Part shown: piece after piece, positions 1 through 5,117 of the stretch
How the letters are laid out: each line of letters begins with the position of its first letter
Numbering within the stretch: the stretch's first letter is position 1
From: Merdimonas faecigallinarum
Lineage (GTDB): Bacteria > Bacillota > Clostridia > Lachnospirales > Lachnospiraceae
Direction of reading: 5' to 3'
NCBI GenBank assembly: GCA_019119285.1
Contig: DWXJ01000091.1
Coordinates: 1 to 5,441 of the forward strand
DNA: 5,441 nucleotides
Made by a program: the position numbers and the translations under genes
Notes under the pieces: generated by a model
Database searches by the model: none
Seen by the model: the letters and a program-made list of their open reading frames with translations, nothing else
What the model was told of the DNA's origin: nothing

Positions 1-14
1 AAGGAGCAATACAT

Positions 15-1004
15 ATGCCAAAAGGAACCAATCAGAAATTCAAATTATACCGTCTGGCACAGCTTATGCTGGAACAGACGGATGACGAACATTACATTAC
101 CATGCCGGAGATCCTGGCGGGGCTGGGGAACTACGGGATTACCGCAGACCGTAAGAGCATTTACCAGGATCTTAAGGATCTGGAGGTGCTGGGGATCGAG
201 GTGGAAGGGGAACCGGACGGGAAAGGTTATCACTATCATGTGGTTTCCAGACCGTTTGAACTTCCGGAACTGAAGCTTCTTGTGGACGCGATCCAGTCTT
301 CCAGATTTATTACGGAGAAAAAGACCAATGCGCTGATCCGGAAGCTGGAGAAACTGGTCAGCAGATATGAAGCGAACCGGCTGCAGCGCCAGGTGTTTGT
401 CTCGGGCCGGATCAAAACCATGAACGAAAGCATTTACTATGCGGTAGACACGATCCACAATGCCATTTCAGATAATAAGAAAATACGGTTCCAATACTAC
501 CAGTGGAATGTGAAAAAGGAAATGGTGCTGCGCCGGGACGGCGCATTTTATGAGATCAGTCCATGGGGCCTCTCCTGGGACAGCGAAAATTATTATCTGG
601 TGGGCTTTGATTCGGAGGCCGGGGAGATCCGGCATTACCGGGTGGATAAAATGCTCCGCATCCAGATGACAGACAAGGCCAGAGAAGGAAAGGAACATTT
701 CCGGAAGCTTGATATGGCCGACTACGCAAAGAAAAGCTTTGGCATGTTTGGCGGGGAGGAAAAGACGGTAAAGCTGCTGGTGGATCACCAGCTGGCCGGA
801 GTGATCGTTGACCGGTTCGGAAAAGACGTGCGTATGATCCCTGTGGATGAGAAACATTTTACGGTCAGCGTAACCGTTATGGTCAGCAGCCAGTTCCTGG
901 GCTGGATCTTTTCGCTGGGAGAAAAAGTGGAGATCCTGGGGCCGGAGGAAGTAAAAGAACAGATGCGCCGGGAAGGGGAAAGACTGTTGAAGCAGTATTC
1001 GTAA
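15..1004 (+). CDS. WYL-domain transcriptional regulator (YafY/HTH-WYL-WCX type)
   Basis: Complete 329-residue protein. The N-terminal part, about residues 8-75, reads as a winged helix-turn-helix: predicted helices around KLYRLAQLMLE, then MPEILAGL and the recognition segment DRKSIYQDLKDLEVLGIEV, then a short wing GKGYHYHV. The middle part carries the WYL domain: SPWGLSW at residues 182-188, YYLVG at 193-197 and RHYRVDKM at 206-213. These are the conserved core and the arginine-bearing strand that in this family forms a ligand- or nucleic-acid-binding pocket. About residues 245-329 fit the WCX C-terminal extension. Length matches family members of about 300-330 residues. The start is supported by AAGGAG at 1-6, 8 nt before the ATG. 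The family consists of DNA-binding regulators, some responding to nucleic acid ligands; the target here is unknown. It could be co-transcribed with the small gene that follows 69 nt downstream. No promoter is visible because the window begins at its ribosome site. Confidence 0.93.
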   Translation: MPKGTNQKFKLYRLAQLMLEQTDDEHYITMPEILAGLGNYGITADRKSIYQDLKDLEVLGIEVEGEPDGKGYHYHVVSRPFELPELKLLVDAIQSSRFITEKKTNALIRKLEKLVSRYEANRLQRQVFVSGRIKTMNESIYYAVDTIHNAISDNKKIRFQYYQWNVKKEMVLRRDGAFYEISPWGLSWDSENYYLVGFDSEAGEIRHYRVDKMLRIQMTDKAREGKEHFRKLDMADYAKKSFGMFGGEEKTVKLLVDHQLAGVIVDRFGKDVRMIPVDEKHFTVSVTVMVSSQFLGWIFSLGEKVEILGPEEVKEQMRREGERLLKQYS

Positions 1005-1041
1005 GGTGGCATTTTTATAGGACACCTGATCCGTTAAGCTG

Positions 1042-1070
1042 TATCCAACAAGAAAAAGAAAGGTTGGATA
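1042..1070 (+). repeat. Inverted repeat in the leader of the microprotein gene
   Basis: TATCCAAC at 1042-1049 and GTTGGATA at 1063-1070 are perfect 8-bp arms around a purine-rich 13-nt loop. The likely ribosome site of the next gene (GAAAGG, 1058-1063) sits in the loop and touches the 3' arm, and the start codon follows at 1074. The sequence fits a leader hairpin presenting or partly masking the ribosome site, or a protein operator. Which of these applies is inference. Confidence 0.55.
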
Positions 1071-1073
1071 GCA

Positions 1074-1175
1074 ATGAAAGGATATCATACAGCAGACGGA
1101 TATATGGGTTATATTGACGGAGAATACCGGCTCTTTGCCAGTGAGACGGATTACCGGGAATGGGTGGAAGATTAA
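1074..1175 (+). CDS. 33-residue microprotein, unknown function
   Basis: This short frame lies in the gap between the WYL regulator and the surface protein. It has an ATG start, a purine-rich ribosome site (GAAAGG, ending 10 nt before the ATG) and a TAA stop. The product begins MKGYHTADGYMGYIDGEYRL and ends FASETDYREWVED. It is acidic, rich in Tyr and Gly, and has no signal peptide or membrane segment. The pattern of a GYMG motif, then a Y-x-LFASE-x-DY segment and an acidic end resembles small proteins I recall from Clostridia genomes, which makes it more than a chance frame. That recollection cannot be checked here. The function is unknown. Its position suggests either co-transcription with the regulator or an independent short message. 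The surface protein promoter starts after its stop, so it is probably not in that operon. Confidence 0.66.
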   Translation: MKGYHTADGYMGYIDGEYRLFASETDYREWVED

Positions 1176-1199
1176 GAGATACTGGAAAATATTACCGCG

Positions 1200-1227
1200 T
1201 TCATTTCCTTTCCTGTGATGGTATAAT
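1200..1227 (+). promoter_or_regulatory. Extended -10 promoter of the surface protein gene
   Basis: A perfect TATAAT at 1222-1227 is preceded by TG at 1219-1220 with one base between, giving the extended -10 form TGGTATAAT. The -35 is weak (TTCATT at 1200-1205, 16-nt spacer), as is common for extended -10 promoters. Expected transcription start is near 1234, giving a leader of about 45 nt before the ATG at 1281. Confidence 0.75.
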
Positions 1228-1267
1228 ATGGAACCATACCGGTGCAGGTTACCGGGAATACAGCAGG

Positions 1268-1275
1268 AAAGGAAG
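1268..1275 (+). promoter_or_regulatory. Ribosome binding site fixing the start of the surface protein
   Basis: AAAGGAAG lies with its AGGA core 7 nt before the ATG at 1281. An in-frame upstream ATG at 1242 would add 13 residues, has no such site and would put a charged tail ahead of the signal peptide, so 1281 is preferred. Confidence 0.75.
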
Positions 1276-1280
1276 AGAGG

Positions 1281-3461
1281 ATGAAAAAGAAGTGGAGAGG
1301 TTTTCCCGCTTTTGTGCTGACGCTGGTGTTTCTGTGTCTGCCGGTTCTTGGTGTGTCTGCCGCGCCGCAGGAGCGGACGGCGGACTATACGGTGGAGTAC
1401 ATCGGCAGGGGAGACGGGACAGAACAGACGCTGGGGAAAAAGACGTTCCGGGCTTTGGCCGGGGAGACCGTAAATGTGGAGACAGAGGAGTTTGCCAACT
1501 ATGAGAGGGAACCAGGCCAGGATATGACGCTGCTTGTAACAGCGGGCGGGAAGGCGGTAAAAAAGATCTATTACACCCGGATTTTTTATGACCGGATTGT
1601 TTTTCAGACACAGGGAAGTTATATTCCGCCTGTTTACGGGAACCGGGGCGACGACATCCGTGAGGAAATGAGCAGGATCCCGGAACCGGAACGACCGGGG
1701 TATATATTCCTGGGGTGGGAACCGGAACTGCCGGAGACCATGCCGGAGGGAGAACTGACGGTACATGCCCTGTGGGAACCGGGGGAGAGTCAGTATACCG
1801 TGCTAAGATGGATGGAGCATGCGGAGGATGAAGAATATTCGCTGCTGGGAGAGCCGGAAGTACGGACCGCCCGGACCGGAAGCACTGTGACTGCATCGCA
1901 GGAAGATATCGACAGAGCCGGGGAAATGGCGGACTGGTTTCCGGATTCGGATGAATATAAGGATTTTTATGGCTTTGATTATGCCGGCTGCAGCGAGACC
2001 GTGGTGACAGCGGACGGAAAAGCTGTGCTGCATCTTTATTATGACCGGGAGATCTGGAAGATCAACCTGCATGAGCAGGCAGAGCACGAGTCCGGCACCA
2101 GCGACGCGCTGCTTCCCAATGAGGAGATCTGGTATACAGCCGAAGGGAAATACGGAGCCCCGCTGCCGGAGGATTTTCCCACCTTTGATGAGATGGCGGA
2201 GCACTACGAACAAAGCGGCGCACTCCAGGGGATGCACTTTCTGGGAGTGCGGGATGAGTTTGAAGCGGTGAGCCGGTCACTGGATACCTTTTATTTCCAG
2301 GATCTGGCGAAGATGAATCATACCTTTGACGCCTATCCCTGGCTGGATAATAGCGCGTATCCCATATTTGTGACTTACTTTGTGGAAAAGCAGGACGGAA
2401 CCTTCCGGAGAGTCGGCGGGGAAAGTCTGATGGTGGACAAGGATCCGGATATCTACGGAGCGGAGGTTACAGTGTTTCACCCTACAGGACTGACCTGTGA
2501 GGAAGGGTGGTATACTACCGGCGGTTCTCCCGAGATCTGTGAAAATGCAGAGAAGATCCCGGTCCGGCCGGAACAGATCCAGGGAGACGAAAGATGCGTA
2601 TTCCGAAGTGTAGGGTCACATTTGTATGTCTATATGAAAAAGGACACATTTACCCTTAGTTACATGGATATTGACGAAGACGGGCGGGATCTGGTCTATC
2701 GGACAGAGGATGTGAAATATAAGCAGGAGGTCAGCATGACCTATGAGCCGGAAGGCCTGGGCCTGCATGTAAAGGACCGGTTTACGGGCTGGTATCTGAG
2801 TCCGGCGCTTGCGGCTGATTCCGATCCTCTTTCTACGATCCGGATGCCGGCAAAGGATATCAGGGTTTACGCCGGCTGGGACGAGGCGGTCTGGACCGTG
2901 TGGTTTGACGGCGGGGAAGTGCAGGATCCGGCTCCCCAAAAGATTACAAACGGGGATCCGGCAAATGTACCGGAACTACCGGAAAGAGAGGGCTGCCTGT
3001 TTCTTGGATGGTTCCTGGAAGAAGACGGGAAGGACAGCCGGAAGGCCTGGGACTTTCAGAAGCCTGTGGAAGAGGATCTGATCTTATATGCCGGGTGGTA
3101 TGACCAGGAAAACACTTCCTATACCGTGCGCCATGTGATCAGAGGAGAGGATGATCCGTTCCGGGAAGAAGAGAGAACCGGAAAGGCGGGAGATACCTTT
3201 TTTGCCCGCGGGCTCTGTCCGGGAGAAGAGGGCTGTCCTGCCGGATATTCTCTGGAAAACGGCGGAACAGGGCAGAAGGTTACATTGGAGAAAGAAGCGG
3301 AAGAAAATATTGTTACTCTGTATTACAGGAAAGCGGAGAAAATTCCTGAGACAGGGGATCAGGAAGAGACTGCAAAGATCGCGGTCAGAACTGCGGCGGC
3401 GGGAATCGCGGTGCTTCTGCTGCTGGCGGTCAGAAAGAAAAAGAGGCTGGCTCTTAAATAA
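1281..3461 (+). CDS. LPXTG-like anchored surface protein with MucBP-like and InlB-B-type repeats
   Basis: A 726-residue secreted protein. Residues 1-27 form a signal peptide: KKKWR charged start, hydrophobic core, likely cleavage VSA|A after residue 27. MucBP-like units, each starting YTV and ending in a YY strand, lie at about 36-100, 172-257 and 614-684. InlB B-repeat / Listeria-Bacteroides-like units with the typical GW core lie at about 105-168 (GYIFLGW 140-146), 470-535 (FTGW 501-504) and 535-610 (FLGW 574-577, ending LILYAGW). Residues about 258-470 form a unique region without a recognised repeat. The C-terminus is a sorting signal: IPETGD 688-693, a hydrophobic segment about 700-717, then RKKKR 718-722, so a sortase is expected to link it to peptidoglycan. 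No sortase gene is in the window. Such repeats are known from adhesins and other Firmicutes surface proteins; binding partner unknown. It has its own promoter and its stop codon lies in its terminator. Confidence 0.9.
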   Translation: MKKKWRGFPAFVLTLVFLCLPVLGVSAAPQERTADYTVEYIGRGDGTEQTLGKKTFRALAGETVNVETEEFANYEREPGQDMTLLVTAGGKAVKKIYYTRIFYDRIVFQTQGSYIPPVYGNRGDDIREEMSRIPEPERPGYIFLGWEPELPETMPEGELTVHALWEPGESQYTVLRWMEHAEDEEYSLLGEPEVRTARTGSTVTASQEDIDRAGEMADWFPDSDEYKDFYGFDYAGCSETVVTADGKAVLHLYYDREIWKINLHEQAEHESGTSDALLPNEEIWYTAEGKYGAPLPEDFPTFDEMAEHYEQSGALQGMHFLGVRDEFEAVSRSLDTFYFQDLAKMNHTFDAYPWLDNSAYPIFVTYFVEKQDGTFRRVGGESLMVDKDPDIYGAEVTVFHPTGLTCEEGWYTTGGSPEICENAEKIPVRPEQIQGDERCVFRSVGSHLYVYMKKDTFTLSYMDIDEDGRDLVYRTEDVKYKQEVSMTYEPEGLGLHVKDRFTGWYLSPALAADSDPLSTIRMPAKDIRVYAGWDEAVWTVWFDGGEVQDPAPQKITNGDPANVPELPEREGCLFLGWFLEEDGKDSRKAWDFQKPVEEDLILYAGWYDQENTSYTVRHVIRGEDDPFREEERTGKAGDTFFARGLCPGEEGCPAGYSLENGGTGQKVTLEKEAEENIVTLYYRKAEKIPETGDQEETAKIAVRTAAAGIAVLLLLAVRKKKRLALK

Positions 3462-3475
3462 GAGCCGGTCTTTTT
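3449..3475 (+). terminator. Rho-independent terminator shared by two converging genes
   Basis: GGCTCT (3449-3454) and AGAGCC (3461-3466) pair around the loop TAAATA, and a T-run follows at 3471-3475. The stem contains the last codons and stop of the surface protein gene. The T-run covers the end of the transporter remnant on the - strand. Read on the - strand, the same stem is followed by CTCTTTTTCTTTC, so it probably terminates in both directions. Confidence 0.8.
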
Positions 3476-3725
3476 AGAAAAGATTGATCAGGATCAGCCC
3501 CAGGCCGATCATGGCGGTGGCCAGATATTGCCTGCGGGTCAGAAGTTCCCGGAATGCCAGGTAATTGATGACATTCACCAGAATGATCAGCCCTGCGCTG
3601 TAAGTGGGATAGACGATATAGGCCGGAAGTACCGCGGCCGCGCGCATGACAAACAGCGTGGAAAGCTGATTGGACTTTCCCAAAGTTAAAGATACCACAT
3701 CAATCCCACGCTGACTTTTGCTCAA
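3474..3725 (-). pseudogene. C-terminal remnant of a DMT/EamA-type transporter, cut by an insertion
   Basis: The last 67 or so residues of this 83-codon frame look like the end of a drug/metabolite transporter of the EamA/DMT superfamily. A membrane segment contains VLPAYIVYPTYSAGLIILVNV, followed by the characteristic FRELLTRRQYLATAMIGLGLILINLF, that is, a loop of the type F-x-E-x-L-T-R-R-Q and a final membrane helix. Full proteins of this superfamily have about 280-300 residues and 10 helices, so roughly three quarters is missing. The first 16 or so codons (MSKSQRGIDVVSLT...) do not look like transporter and continue into the stem-loop-rich foreign DNA. The frame has no ribosome site of its own that I can defend. 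Inference: a mobile element inserted in the gene and this is the stranded 3' end. It converges with the surface protein gene. Confidence 0.75.
3677..3725. other. Probable host/mobile-element junction
   Basis: Transporter-like protein sequence ends near 3677 when read upstream on the - strand, and the stem-loop-rich element DNA is evident from about 3730. The join must lie between. The other end of the element is outside the window, so neither a target duplication nor an att core can be confirmed, and the exact base is not known. Confidence 0.5.
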
Positions 3726-3749
3726 CTGATACAGCCGGAGGGCTGGATA

Positions 3750-3804
3750 ACAAGAAAAGGCGGTATGCGCCCCGTGGAGGGGGTAGCGTACCGCCTTTTC
3801 TTGT
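3750..3804. terminator. Long bidirectional terminator-like hairpin at the element edge
   Basis: Perfect 16-bp arms at 3750-3765 and 3789-3804 (AAGAAAAGGCGG pairing with CCGCCTTTTCTT inside them) enclose a 23-nt loop with a further CCCC/GGGG pairing. The GC-rich core flanked by an A-run on one side and a T-run on the other is typical of a bidirectional Rho-independent terminator. At the edge of an element it would insulate it from host transcription. Confidence 0.7.
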
Positions 3805-3812
3805 GGGGGTTT

Positions 3813-3838
3813 CCAAAGGGGGCAACGCCCCCATTTGG
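3813..3838. repeat. Stem-loop just upstream of the oriT core
   Basis: CCAAA-GGGGGC (3813-3823) pairs with GCCCCC-a-TTTGG (3827-3838) around the loop AAC, with one bulged A at 3833. It ends 7 nt before the oriT inverted repeat and may belong to the transfer origin structure. Its loop side also contains one arm of a second, longer-range inverted repeat (see 3821-3892). Confidence 0.6.
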
Positions 3839-3892
3839 CACACGACTTTGCAAAGCAAAGTGTAGTGTGTTATACGCTCTGTCGGCGTTGCC
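3821..3892. repeat. 9-bp inverted repeat bracketing the oriT core
   Basis: GGCAACGCC at 3821-3829 and GGCGTTGCC at 3884-3892 are exact reverse complements. They flank the oriT hairpin and nick region almost symmetrically. Pairing them would lift the core into a cruciform arm, in competition with the local hairpin at 3813-3838. The functional role is inferred. Confidence 0.5.
3845..3875 (+). other. oriT core of the pMV158/MobV type
   Basis: ACTTTG (3845-3850), a 5-nt loop and CAAAGT (3856-3861) form an inverted repeat. One G follows, then TAGTGTG/TTATAC (3863-3875). In pMV158, the MobM relaxase recognises an ACTTTA/TAAAGT-type hairpin followed by TAGTGTG/TTATAC and nicks at the slash. The arrangement, spacing and nick-region sequence here are nearly the same. 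By this analogy the + strand is nicked between 3869 and 3870. The downstream half of the pMV158 second inverted repeat (TATACTTTA) is only partly kept (TATACGCT). This marks the surrounding DNA as conjugatively mobilizable by a MobV relaxase. No such relaxase gene is seen in the window. Confidence 0.78.
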
Positions 3893-4180
3893 GTGAAAAT
3901 GCCGTTGCCGCCGGGGAGGGCAAGGGCATTTGAAGCGGCAGGAAAACAGGGCTGTGCTTGCGTGGCGTGGAGCCACAAGCGCAGGTCTGGTTTCATCGGC
4001 AGACAGGGCGTATATGAAAGCCCCGTCCCTCGTCCTACGCTCCAACTTGTGGACAAAGTGTCCCGAAGTTTTGACCACACTCCCGGAAAAGTAGCAGGAC
4101 AGCGGGCAACTGTCAAGGCTGAAATGAACGGATTTACACCCGGCCTTGACCGCCGCCCGCCGTCCCGCTAAATGGGTGGA
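3876..4180. other. Non-coding, structured mobile-element DNA
   Basis: No convincing gene. Frames are open on both strands but have no ribosome sites and unnatural Pro/Arg/His/Ser-rich products. Seen instead: a direct repeat CGTTGCCG at 3886-3893 and 3903-3910; a hairpin at 3956-3980 (GCTTG, a CG bulge, TGGC, pairing with GCCACAAGC); and an 8-bp stem GTCAAGGC (4112-4119) with GCCTTGAC (4143-4150). The long GC-rich sequence resembles intergenic DNA I recall from Firmicutes conjugative elements, often mis-annotated as a hypothetical protein. Confidence 0.5.
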
Positions 4181-4182
4181 CA

Positions 4183-4215
4183 AGGCGGCCAATCCCCCAA
4201 AGTGCTTGGCCGCCT
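4183..4215. terminator. Terminator-like stem-loop
   Basis: AGGCGGCCAA (4183-4192) and TTGGCCGCCT (4206-4215) are perfect 10-bp arms around a 13-nt loop. On the + strand the stem is followed by CTTTCTGATTTT, a weak T-tract. It could terminate + strand transcription coming through the oriT region. No gene ends immediately before it. Confidence 0.5.
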
Positions 4216-4256
4216 CTTTCTGATTTTGGAGCGTTTCTTTTCTAAAAATTGAAATG

Positions 4257-4286
4257 GGCGGGAAGCCATTTTAGGGCTTTCCCGCC
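4257..4286. repeat. Stem-loop, 11-bp arms with one bulge
   Basis: GGCGGGAAGCC (4257-4267) pairs with GGCTTTCCCGCC (4275-4286), leaving one extra T, around a 7-nt loop. An outer pair ATGGGC (4254-4259) and GCCCAT (4293-4298) can form an alternative stem sharing bases with the inner one. Role unknown. Confidence 0.5.
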
Positions 4287-4318
4287 TTGATTGCCCATCA
4301 GCAAAGACAGGCGGGACT

Positions 4319-4363
4319 GTCAACGGCGGCGCATGAAATGCGCCGTTCATCTTGACCGTTGAC
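4319..4363. repeat. Nested inverted repeats (cruciform-like)
   Basis: An outer 8-bp pair, GTCAACGG (4319-4326) with CCGTTGAC (4356-4363), encloses an inner hairpin, GGCGCAT (4328-4334) with ATGCGCC (4338-4344), loop GAA. Nested perfect arms of this kind are unlikely by chance and suggest a protein-binding or single-strand structure of the mobile element. Confidence 0.5.
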
Positions 4364-4380
4364 TGCCTCGGCAGGCTTTG

Positions 4381-4398
4381 CTATTGAGAAAACAATAG
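4381..4398. repeat. Small stem-loop after the methyltransferase stop
   Basis: CTATTG (4381-4386) pairs with CAATAG (4393-4398) around a 6-nt loop, just past the methyltransferase stop when read on the - strand. The stem is AT-rich and no T-run follows on the - strand, so it is at best a weak terminator or an mRNA 3'-end stabiliser. Confidence 0.4.
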
Positions 4399-4403
4399 TT
4401 ATC

Positions 4404-5021
4404 TTACATCTTATCTTTTTTACAAACTACGCAGAGCCAGCCTTTTTTATTTTTGTGTATTTTTATGTCTGTAAAACCAGCACCCTCTAAAGATTTTTTT
4501 ACTTGTTCAGAATTGTATATTTTCATTCCTTGTATAATCTTAGTCCACTTTTCTTCTTTGGAATTTTCACCATTTGATTCGTTGCAAATCATAAAAGTTC
4601 CGCTGCCTTTCAAAACTCGATATACTTGCTTAAATGCCTCATTAATATCAGGCCAAAAATATATTGTTTCAAACGCAGTAATTATATCAAAAGTTTCATT
4701 TCCGAAAGGAAGTTTCATTACATTACCTTGCAAGATTTCGCAACGCTTATTTTCTATTTCTTCCTTATTGATTTTTTGGGATTTTATTACACTAATTTCT
4801 GAATAATCAATACCAGTCACTTTGCCGTATGGAGTTTTTGCCAATAGCCTTTTTACATTTGCTCCACCGCCACACCCAATATCCAGACATATGTAATTAT
4901 TTCTAATTTCTATATGCGTAAATCCCCATTCAGCCATAGATGAATGTCCCGTATTCATCATATTAACCATAATTTTGCCGCCAATCCCTTTGGGCTTACA
5001 AGTATTTTGAAAAAAAGACAT
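4404..5021 (-). CDS. Class I SAM-dependent methyltransferase, likely element cargo
   Basis: A complete 205-residue protein with a Rossmann-fold methyltransferase core. Motif I is LDIGCGGGAN at residues 46-55 and the acidic SAM-ribose residue lies in GIDYS (70-74, D72). Next comes GNVMKLPFGNETFDIITAFETIYFWPD at 99-125, the region equivalent to motifs III-IV, then a YRVLKGSGTF strand near 134-143. The N-terminal KGIGGKIMVNMMNTGHSSMAEWGF segment is a conserved lead-in that I recall from a common Clostridia methyltransferase subfamily of this length. The substrate is not known and there is no sign of an rRNA-type (Erm) specificity domain. The start at 5021 is chosen over an upstream in-frame ATG at 5048 because AAAGGAG lies 8 nt before it. 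The gene is visibly more AT-rich than the flanking DNA on its left, which fits transfer as cargo. Confidence 0.88.
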   Translation of the reverse strand: MSFFQNTCKPKGIGGKIMVNMMNTGHSSMAEWGFTHIEIRNNYICLDIGCGGGANVKRLLAKTPYGKVTGIDYSEISVIKSQKINKEEIENKRCEILQGNVMKLPFGNETFDIITAFETIYFWPDINEAFKQVYRVLKGSGTFMICNESNGENSKEEKWTKIIQGMKIYNSEQVKKSLEGAGFTDIKIHKNKKGWLCVVCKKDKM

Positions 5022-5029
5022 ACATAATG

Positions 5030-5036
5030 CTCCTTT
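5030..5036 (-). promoter_or_regulatory. Ribosome binding site of the methyltransferase
   Basis: AAAGGAG on the - strand, 8 nt before the ATG at 5019-5021. It sets the start at MSFFQNT rather than the ATG nine codons upstream, which lies in the leader palindrome. Confidence 0.82.
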
Positions 5037-5040
5037 CGTG

Positions 5041-5056
5041 GTTAGCATTAGCTAAC
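5041..5056. repeat. Palindrome over the methyltransferase transcription start (possible operator)
   Basis: GTTAGC (5041-5046) and GCTAAC (5051-5056) are perfect 6-bp arms separated by ATTA. The expected transcription start on the - strand (about 7 nt past the -10) falls inside or at the edge of the repeat. It is therefore placed like a repressor operator, or as a 5'-end hairpin of the mRNA. No regulator gene for it is in the window. Confidence 0.6.
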
Positions 5057-5059
5057 TGC

Positions 5060-5088
5060 ATTATATCACATTTTCTTTTTGCGGACAA
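5060..5088 (-). promoter_or_regulatory. Strong promoter of the methyltransferase gene
   Basis: On the - strand: TTGTCC (-35, 5083-5088), a 17-nt spacer, and a perfect TATAAT (-10, 5060-5065) with TG one base upstream, giving an extended -10. The spacing is ideal for the housekeeping sigma factor. The gene therefore does not depend on transcription from the upstream partial gene. Confidence 0.85.
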
Positions 5089-5117
5089 CGAGAATTTTAT
5101 TTTCTTTTTTTTTATGA

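Noticed and set aside
1242..1280. An upstream in-frame ATG for the surface protein, 13 codons earlier.
   Set aside because: It lies only about 8 nt from the expected transcription start, has no ribosome site and would put a charged extension before a normal signal peptide.
1323..1338. A possible lipobox at Cys19 of the surface protein signal peptide.
   Set aside because: The residues before the Cys (V-F-L) do not fit the lipobox consensus, and a standard AxA-like site follows at residues 25-27, with a C-terminal sorting signal supplying the anchor.
468..1766. A 432-codon open frame on the - strand opposite the WYL regulator and the surface protein.
   Set aside because: It spans two well supported genes and the promoter between them; the product has no recognisable domain and looks like an antisense shadow of GC-rich coding sequence.
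3893..4171. A 92-codon open frame on the + strand just after the oriT, where a mob gene would be expected.
   Set aside because: No ribosome site before the ATG, no relaxase motifs (no His triad or Mob_Pre N-terminus), and the composition is that of the structured GC-rich DNA.
3722..4192. A 156-codon open frame on the - strand covering the oriT, of a type I recall seeing annotated as hypothetical protein in Firmicutes.
   Set aside because: No ribosome site. The product is Pro/Arg/His/Ser-rich without domain character. The frame runs across perfect stem-loops and the oriT core, so the conservation is better explained by DNA or structure function.
3813..4398. The run of stem-loops as a possible CRISPR array or tRNA cluster.
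   Set aside because: The arms differ from one another, there are no regularly spaced identical repeats, and no cloverleaf with conserved tRNA positions was found.
4381..4398. The hairpin after the methyltransferase as a Rho-independent terminator.
   Set aside because: The stem is 6 bp and AT-rich, and no T-run follows on the - strand.
5022..5048. An upstream ATG for the methyltransferase, nine codons earlier.
   Set aside because: It falls in the operator-like palindrome at the 5' end of the transcript, and the strong AAAGGAG site serves the later ATG.
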